Assembly: GCA_964460345.1 (NCBI GenBank)
Contig: CAYWRO010000011.1
Span: 1-64,000, forward strand
Reading direction: 5' to 3'
Origin: CAYWRO01 sp964460345
GTDB taxonomy: Bacteria; Planctomycetota; Phycisphaerae; Phycisphaerales; UBA1924
DNA length: 64,000 nucleotides
Shown: positions 58,949-64,000 of the stretch, piece after piece
Numbering within the stretch: the stretch's first letter is position 1
Layout: the number at the start of each line of letters is the position of its first letter
Translations under genes and position numbers: made by a program
The notes under the pieces: generated by a model
The model's database searches: none
The model's input: only the letters and a program-made list of their open reading frames with translations
What the model was told of the DNA's origin: nothing

Positions 58949-60394
58949 ATGACCTTTGCGGGCTCGGATCGGCGGCTGCGGTGGTTCTCCCGGATCATTC
59001 GGGCAGCGGTGGTCGGCGCAATCGTGGTGGTCTCCATCGCGATCGCCTTCTGGCTGATCGCCACGCGCCCTGCCATCGATCGCGCCCCGCCCACCGAACA
59101 CGCCCGCTCCGTCACCGCCATCCTTGCCGAGCGGCGGCCGGTGGCCCGGCTCTGGCAAGGGCACGGCGCGGCCCGGCCCCGTGACGCCGCGGACGTCGCC
59201 GCGGAGGTCGCCGGCGTGGTGCAGGTCCGCCCGGAGGGGATCGAGGCCGGCGCGCGCGTCCGCGCTGGAGATGTCATCGTCCGCCTCGACGACGCCGACT
59301 ACGCCAATCAGCTCGAGGCCGCGCAGCAGAGCGTCGCCGCGCTCACGGCGCAGCGCGCCACGCTGGAGGCCGAGCAGGCCCAACTCGATTCGCAGATCGT
59401 CCAGATCCAGGAGCAGATCGACGTCACCGAGGAAGAGATCCGCCGCTGGGGGGAAGCCCGCGCCAGCGGCGCGGCCTCCGAGATCGAGCAGCTTCGCCTC
59501 CGCGGCACGCTTGCCGGCCTGCGCGAGGCCTTGGCCGCCCTGACGGGGCAGCTCAGCCAGATCCCTTCCCGGCGCGAGCGCATCGAGGCGGAGATCGGCG
59601 CTCAGCGAAACAGCGCCAACACCGCCCAGCGCAACCTCGAGCGCACGCGCATCATCGCGCCCCTCGATGGCTACCTGCAGTCGGTGAACGTCGACGTTGG
59701 CGAGTTCGTCGCGGTGGGCACGCCCGTCGCACGCATCGTCGACCTGTCGCGCATTGAAATCCCCATCCGCATCGGTGCCTCGGCGTTCGGACGAATCCGG
59801 GTCGGTGACCAGGTCGATCTCCGCGCTCCCGGGCCCACGCAGGACCGCTGGACCGGCCGCATCGCGCGCATCGCCCCGGAAGTTGACGAGGCCCGCACGC
59901 TCACCGTCTTCGTCGAGGTCGATCAATCTGCCCCGGCGAGCCTTGACGCCGCGGCGGACAGCGTCACCGCCGCCGCGGACTCGCGCTCAGCCTCACCGTT
60001 GCTCCTCCCCGGGCGCTTCGTGGTCGCGGCCATCCGCAGCGCCGATCCCGAACCGCTCTTCCTCGTTCCGCGTTTCGCCGTCCGTGACGACCGCGTGCTT
60101 GTCGCCGTGAATGGACGCGACGTTCCCCGCATCGCCGCCCGCCAGGTCGAAGTCCTTTTCCATCTTGAGGGGGAGTATCCCGAACTGGACCCCGGCGTGC
60201 GCGAGTGGGCCGCCATCGCCAGCGGGATCAACGAGGGCGACCTCGTCGTGACCTCCAACATCGATGAACTCGAACCCGGCGAGGCAGTCGCCGTTCGCGA
60301 CGTGGGCGAGCGTGCCTCCACCAGTGAGGCCGCGGCGGGTGGGGACGCCTCCCCCGAGTCTCTCGCCGAGCCCGAGAGGGGCCGCGGCGGATGA
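58949..60394 (+). CDS. RND efflux periplasmic adaptor (membrane fusion protein)
   Basis: A 481-aa HlyD/MFP-type adaptor. One N-terminal helix (about residues 16-38: AAVVGAIVVVSIAIAFWLI) anchors it. The lipoyl half-motifs are VAAEVAGVVQVRPEGIEAGARVRAGDVIVRLDDADY (about 89-124) and RTRIIAPLDGYLQSVNVDVGEFVAVGTPVARIVDL (about 231-265), flanking a coiled-coil hairpin (about 125-225). The start at 58949 is chosen because it puts the helix near the N-terminus; the frame is open for 85 more codons upstream with basic, atypical sequence. It overlaps the transporter gene by 4 bp. Confidence 0.9.
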   Translation: MTFAGSDRRLRWFSRIIRAAVVGAIVVVSIAIAFWLIATRPAIDRAPPTEHARSVTAILAERRPVARLWQGHGAARPRDAADVAAEVAGVVQVRPEGIEAGARVRAGDVIVRLDDADYANQLEAAQQSVAALTAQRATLEAEQAQLDSQIVQIQEQIDVTEEEIRRWGEARASGAASEIEQLRLRGTLAGLREALAALTGQLSQIPSRRERIEAEIGAQRNSANTAQRNLERTRIIAPLDGYLQSVNVDVGEFVAVGTPVARIVDLSRIEIPIRIGASAFGRIRVGDQVDLRAPGPTQDRWTGRIARIAPEVDEARTLTVFVEVDQSAPASLDAAADSVTAAADSRSASPLLLPGRFVVAAIRSADPEPLFLVPRFAVRDDRVLVAVNGRDVPRIAARQVEVLFHLEGEYPELDPGVREWAAIASGINEGDLVVTSNIDELEPGEAVAVRDVGERASTSEAAAGGDASPESLAEPERGRGG

Positions 60395-63300
60395 TGCGCG
60401 CCATCGCCCACTACGGCGTTCATCACCCGGTGGTCGTTAACCTCCTGGTCTTCACGCTCGTCGCCGCGGGGCTCATCTTCGGCGTGACGCTGCGGCGCGA
60501 GTTCTTCCCCGAGGTGCGGCCGAACCTCGTCGTGGTCGCAGCGCCGTATCCCGGCGCTGCGCCCGATGAGATCGAGCAGTCCCTCGTCCTCAAGATCGAA
60601 GACGCGATTGCGGACCTCAACGACGTCGTCGAGATCCAGACGACCGTGACCTTCGGCGCGGCGAGTGTCCAGGTCGAGTTCGCCGAGGGCGTGGACATCG
60701 AGGACGCCGTCGCGCAGGTCAAGCGCAAAGTCGACGCCCTTGAAGACCTGCCCCCGCAGAGCGAACGCATCGTCGTGCAGGAACTGGAGCCGAACCTCCC
60801 CGCCATCGCGCTCACGTACACCGGGGAGGGCGATGAACGGCAGATGAAGCGCATCATCCGCGGCATGCGCGACGACCTCGAGTCCTTCCCCGAGATGGGG
60901 GGCATCGTCGTCTCAGGCGTCCGCAACGATGAGATTTCCGTCGAGGTCCACCCGCCGGCGCTGCTGGAGCACTCGCTCTCCATCGCCGCCGTCAGCCAGC
61001 GCATCACCGAGGCGATGCGCGAGATCCCCGGCGGCTCCGTGCGCACGAGCAGCGCCACCATCTCCATCCGCACCATCGGCGCGCAGGAGCAGGCCGAGGA
61101 GGTGCGCGACATCGTCGTCAAGGCGCTGCCGGAAGGGTCGGCCATCCGCATCCGCGACATCGCCGATGTGACCGTCGGCTTTGAGGATGTGGACCTCATC
61201 ACGCGCCTCAACGGCAAGCCGGCCGTCTCCCTGACCGCCTTCAAGGTCGGCGATGAGGACGCCGTGCTCATCAGCGAGATGGTCCGCGCCTACGCCGCCG
61301 GACGCACGCGCCAGCCCCTGGAGCTGTCGCGCCGCGAGAGCCTGTCCATTGCCGCCGTCGAGCGCTCCGGTTCGGCTCTCCCGCCGCGCATCGCGGCGTA
61401 CCGCCTCGGCCTTGCCCGCCCGCCGATCGACGCCGAAGACCTCATCCCCAATACCGATCTGGCCCGCTTCATCACCGACCGCCTTGAGCTGCTCAGCCGC
61501 AACGCTTTCTGGGGCGGCATCTTCGTGTTCGCGTCGCTCCTGCTGCTCTTAAACCTGCGCGTCGCGCTGTGGGTCACCGCCGGGCTCATCATCAGCATCC
61601 TCGGCACGCTCGCCTTCATGGCCGCGGCGGACATCACGCTCAACCTCATGACGATGTTCGGCCTCATCATCGTCATCGGCATTCTCGTCGACGACGGCAT
61701 CGTCATCAGCGAGAACATCACGGCTCGCCACGAGGCGGGAGAGCCGGCGCTGACCGCCGCCGTCAACGGCATGCGCGAGGTCGCCTGGCCGGTCGTCGCG
61801 ACGGTCATCACCACGGTGCTGGCCTTCGGCTCGCTCGTATTTGTGCAGGGGCAGGTGGGGGACATGCTCGCCGTGCTGCCGGCGGTCGTCGTGGTTGCGC
61901 TGAGCGTCTCGCTCATCGAGGCGCTCTTCGTCCTGCCCAGCCACATGGCCCACTCCCTGCACCGCCACGAGCAGCGCGCCAGGCCCGGGCGCGTGGCGCG
62001 GTTCATGGACCGCATGGATGAGCGCCGCCTCCGCCTCATCCAGCAGGTCATCGTGCCGCGCTACCTCGTGATCCTGCGCACCTGCGCCACGCACCGGTAC
62101 ATCACCTGCGCGGCCGCCGCGGCCCTGCTCATCATTTCGCTGGCGATGGTCGCGGGGGGGCGGCTGCCCTTCTCCTTCCTCGGCACGCAGGACGCCGAAA
62201 CCATCGTCGTCGACCTGCAGATGCCGATCGGCACGCCGTTGTCCGCGACCGAGCGCATCATGGCTCGGATCGAGCGCGCTGCGCTTGACCAGCCGGAGGT
62301 CAGCACCGCGCTGGCCGTCATCGGGGCGCGCTCCAACGCCGACGGCCGCGAGAACATCGCCCAGTCGCACGTGGGACAGATCTGGATCGAGCTCAAGCCC
62401 GGCGAGGAGCGTGACCGCACCAGCGACGACGTCATCGCCTCCATCCGGCAGGGTGCGGGCGACCTTCCGGGCATCCGCTCGCTGCGCATCAACGGCCTCT
62501 CCGGCGGCCCCGAAGGCCCCGCGCTCACGTACACGGTCACGAGCGACCGTCCCTCGCTCATCCCGCCGGTCGTGCAGGCCGTGAAGGACCTGCTGGCCAC
62601 TGTGCCCATGGTCTACGACGTCGCCGACGATGCCGACGCCGGCGCGCGGGAGCTGCGCATCGAGCTTCTTCCCGGCGCGCGCGAGCTCGGCTTCACCGTC
62701 GAGTCGATCGCCATGCAGATCCGCGGCTGGGTCTACGGCCTGGAGCCGCACACCTTCGCCGCGCCCGATGAGGACGTCGATGTGCGCGTCATGCTCGATG
62801 CGCCGTGGCGGCGCTCGCTCGCCGCGATCGAGCACCTGGACGTCTTTACGCCGGATGCCGGAGGGGGGGGAGGGGGAAGCCGCGCGGTGCCGCTGCGCGA
62901 GGTCGCCCGCCTCACCGAGGCGGAGGCATACGCCACCGTGCGCCGCCTCGACCGCCGCCGCGCCGTCTCCGTCACCGCCGAGGTCGTCGACAAGGCGAGC
63001 CAGACGGAGAAGATCGCCGCGCAGTTGGCGCCGCTCATCGCGGAGATCGAGCGCGAGCACCGCGGCGTGCGCATCCTCGAGCGCGGCCAGCAGGAGGAGG
63101 TCGCCGACTCGCTTTCGACGCTTCCCCTGGGCATCCTCGTCGCGTGCTCGCTGATTTACGTGACGCTCGTCATCCTCTTCAACTCATTCCTGCAGCCGGG
63201 GATCATTCTCTTCACCGTTCCCTTCTCAATCGTCGGGATGGTGTGGGGGCACCTGGCCCTCGGCTACGACCTGACGATGCTGTCGCTCATCGGCTTCATC

Positions 63301-63690
63301 GCCCTGACCGGCGTCGTCGTCAACGACGCCATCATCTTCATCGAGTTTTACAACCACAAGCGCCGCGAAGGGGTCAACGTCTTCGACGCCGTGATGGAGG
63401 CCGGCCGCGCGCGCCTCCGTCCGATCATCCTCACCACGCTCACGACCGTCCTCGGCCTGCTCCCCCTCATCACGGAAACGTCCTTCCAGGCCCGCTTCCT
63501 GATCCCCATGGCGATCACGATCAGCTTCGGCCTCCTCGCCGCGACGGTCGGCGTGCTGCTCGTCACCCCGTGCGTCATCCTCATCGGCGACGACCTCCGC
63601 GCGCTCGCGCGGCTGCTGTGGAAAGGCGAGCGCCGCCCCGACCCCGCCGAGGCGTACACCATTACGCCGTCCGAGCACGCCCGGATGTGA
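60391..63690 (+). CDS. RND-family efflux transporter (AcrB/HAE1-like)
   Basis: A 1099-aa inner-membrane proton antiporter with 12 predicted helices in two repeats. Markers are FFPEVRPNLVVVAAPYPGAAPDEIEQ in the porter domain, the TM4 pair VGILVDDGIVISENI (about 430-445; two acidic residues for proton relay), and its second-half counterpart VVVNDAIIFIEFYNHKRREG (about 972-990). The substrate cannot be told; the family exports drugs, metals or lipids. A short poly-Gly loop (AGGGGGGS, about 828) is unusual. No outer-membrane channel gene follows; repeat array C begins about 100 bp downstream. Confidence 0.95.
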   Translation: MMRAIAHYGVHHPVVVNLLVFTLVAAGLIFGVTLRREFFPEVRPNLVVVAAPYPGAAPDEIEQSLVLKIEDAIADLNDVVEIQTTVTFGAASVQVEFAEGVDIEDAVAQVKRKVDALEDLPPQSERIVVQELEPNLPAIALTYTGEGDERQMKRIIRGMRDDLESFPEMGGIVVSGVRNDEISVEVHPPALLEHSLSIAAVSQRITEAMREIPGGSVRTSSATISIRTIGAQEQAEEVRDIVVKALPEGSAIRIRDIADVTVGFEDVDLITRLNGKPAVSLTAFKVGDEDAVLISEMVRAYAAGRTRQPLELSRRESLSIAAVERSGSALPPRIAAYRLGLARPPIDAEDLIPNTDLARFITDRLELLSRNAFWGGIFVFASLLLLLNLRVALWVTAGLIISILGTLAFMAAADITLNLMTMFGLIIVIGILVDDGIVISENITARHEAGEPALTAAVNGMREVAWPVVATVITTVLAFGSLVFVQGQVGDMLAVLPAVVVVALSVSLIEALFVLPSHMAHSLHRHEQRARPGRVARFMDRMDERRLRLIQQVIVPRYLVILRTCATHRYITCAAAAALLIISLAMVAGGRLPFSFLGTQDAETIVVDLQMPIGTPLSATERIMARIERAALDQPEVSTALAVIGARSNADGRENIAQSHVGQIWIELKPGEERDRTSDDVIASIRQGAGDLPGIRSLRINGLSGGPEGPALTYTVTSDRPSLIPPVVQAVKDLLATVPMVYDVADDADAGARELRIELLPGARELGFTVESIAMQIRGWVYGLEPHTFAAPDEDVDVRVMLDAPWRRSLAAIEHLDVFTPDAGGGGGGSRAVPLREVARLTEAEAYATVRRLDRRRAVSVTAEVVDKASQTEKIAAQLAPLIAEIEREHRGVRILERGQQEEVADSLSTLPLGILVACSLIYVTLVILFNSFLQPGIILFTVPFSIVGMVWGHLALGYDLTMLSLIGFIALTGVVVNDAIIFIEFYNHKRREGVNVFDAVMEAGRARLRPIILTTLTTVLGLLPLITETSFQARFLIPMAITISFGLLAATVGVLLVTPCVILIGDDLRALARLLWKGERRPDPAEAYTITPSEHARM

Positions 63691-63789
63691 CGCTCGCCTC
63701 CCCCATTGCGTGCGTCCTCCCCGTTATCGGTGGCTCGTTGCCGCAAAAGCGGCTTTCTGCCTCGCCACAGCGGTTTTCACGTCCGAATA

Positions 63790-64000
63790 ACCGGCGCCTG
63801 AAATGATTTCTGACGCACCAGAATTGATTTCGGACGAGTCGGACACGAGTTTGCACGCGTCGGAAGTGGGTCCGCACGCGTCCGAAACGACATCCGATGC
63901 GTCCGACACGAAGTCGCACGCATGAGAACTCAAGTCGGACGCATCAAAAACGAGGTTGCACGCGTCTCAGACGAACTCGCACGCGTCTGAGATGAAATCG
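63790..64000. repeat. 21-bp phased repeat array C (GCACGCGTC type), runs off the window
   Basis: Units beginning GCACGCGTC or close variants start at 63811, 63832, 63853, 63874, 63895, 63916, 63937, 63958 and 63979, exactly 21 bp apart, with a weaker one at 63790. Many units contain CGTC-NNN-GACG-like dyads (for example CGTCTCAGACG). The array continues past the last base. It is open on the minus strand as a VSDACxx heptad, but this also follows from the 21-bp period. Confidence 0.9.

Noticed and set aside
63724..63933. VSDACxx heptad-repeat protein on the minus strand of array C
   Set aside because: Openness follows from the 21-bp period; the start codon lies within the array and has no ribosome-binding site. 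Kept as a possibility in the findings but not called as a gene.

Overview
The window is high-GC bacterial chromosome, most likely from a planctomycete of the Phycisphaerae type. The support is indirect but consistent. Five secreted proteins end in a dockerin-like tail carrying the motif FDLLAYLD. One exported protein ends in a PEP-CTERM-like tail (VPAPA, a hydrophobic helix, then RRRR). There are prepilin-like proteins of the FTLIELLVVIAIIALL type, several beta-helix exoproteins, a PurS-PurL fusion and a mcsA-mcsB pair. I see no rRNA, no complete tRNA, no CRISPR array, no insertion sequence and no prophage.

Layout. 0-6 kb: SpoIID-like protein, 6-phosphofructokinase, a 21-bp phased repeat array, two Hsp20 chaperones and an HtrA protease. 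6.4-9.5 kb: a small hypothetical gene, a nucleotidyltransferase, a HAD phosphatase and rsmA. 9.6-13.1 kb: mcsB-mcsA, the DUF2945/DUF3140 pair, a DUF2007 gene and rpmE. 13.3-24.4 kb: metH, two exported proteins, an oversized carB and a parDE toxin-antitoxin pair. 24.4-28.8 kb: DNA glycosylase, amidotransferase, infA, a cupin protein and a cobalamin-binding-like protein. 29-33.4 kb: secretin gspD and ATPase gspE of a type II secretion system. 33.5-33.9 kb: a second 21-bp array.

35.6-49.5 kb is the best-defined functional unit: a LacI-family regulator, a GH144-like glucanase, a PEP-CTERM-like protein, a GH94 phosphorylase, a prepilin-like protein, a small membrane protein, an ABC sugar-binding protein with two permeases, and two secreted dockerin-like proteins, one of them another GH144-like protein. 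Four near-identical 14-bp palindromes (TGTAARCGNTTACA type) sit just downstream of recognisable -10 boxes in front of these transcription units. This reads as an inducible glucan capture, cleavage, import and phosphorolysis regulon. Beta-1,2-glucan is the obvious candidate substrate but is not proven. 49.6-64 kb: an exported propeller-like protein, a glycine-rich exoprotein, a XRE-cupin regulator facing a 39-aa membrane peptide, purL, an RND efflux pair, and a third 21-bp array running off the right edge.

The most unusual features are not ordinary genes. (i) Three intergenic arrays have an exact 21-bp period, two DNA helical turns, with unrelated unit sequences. (ii) Palindromic elements are inserted in frame in conserved proteins: two copies of one family in carB, a triple copy in the sugar-binding protein, and others in purL. 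(iii) A hairpin element headed by CGTGGCA begins exactly one base after the stop codon of three unrelated genes. (iv) Base skew changes sign inside carB. All of this was read by eye; no database search was run.
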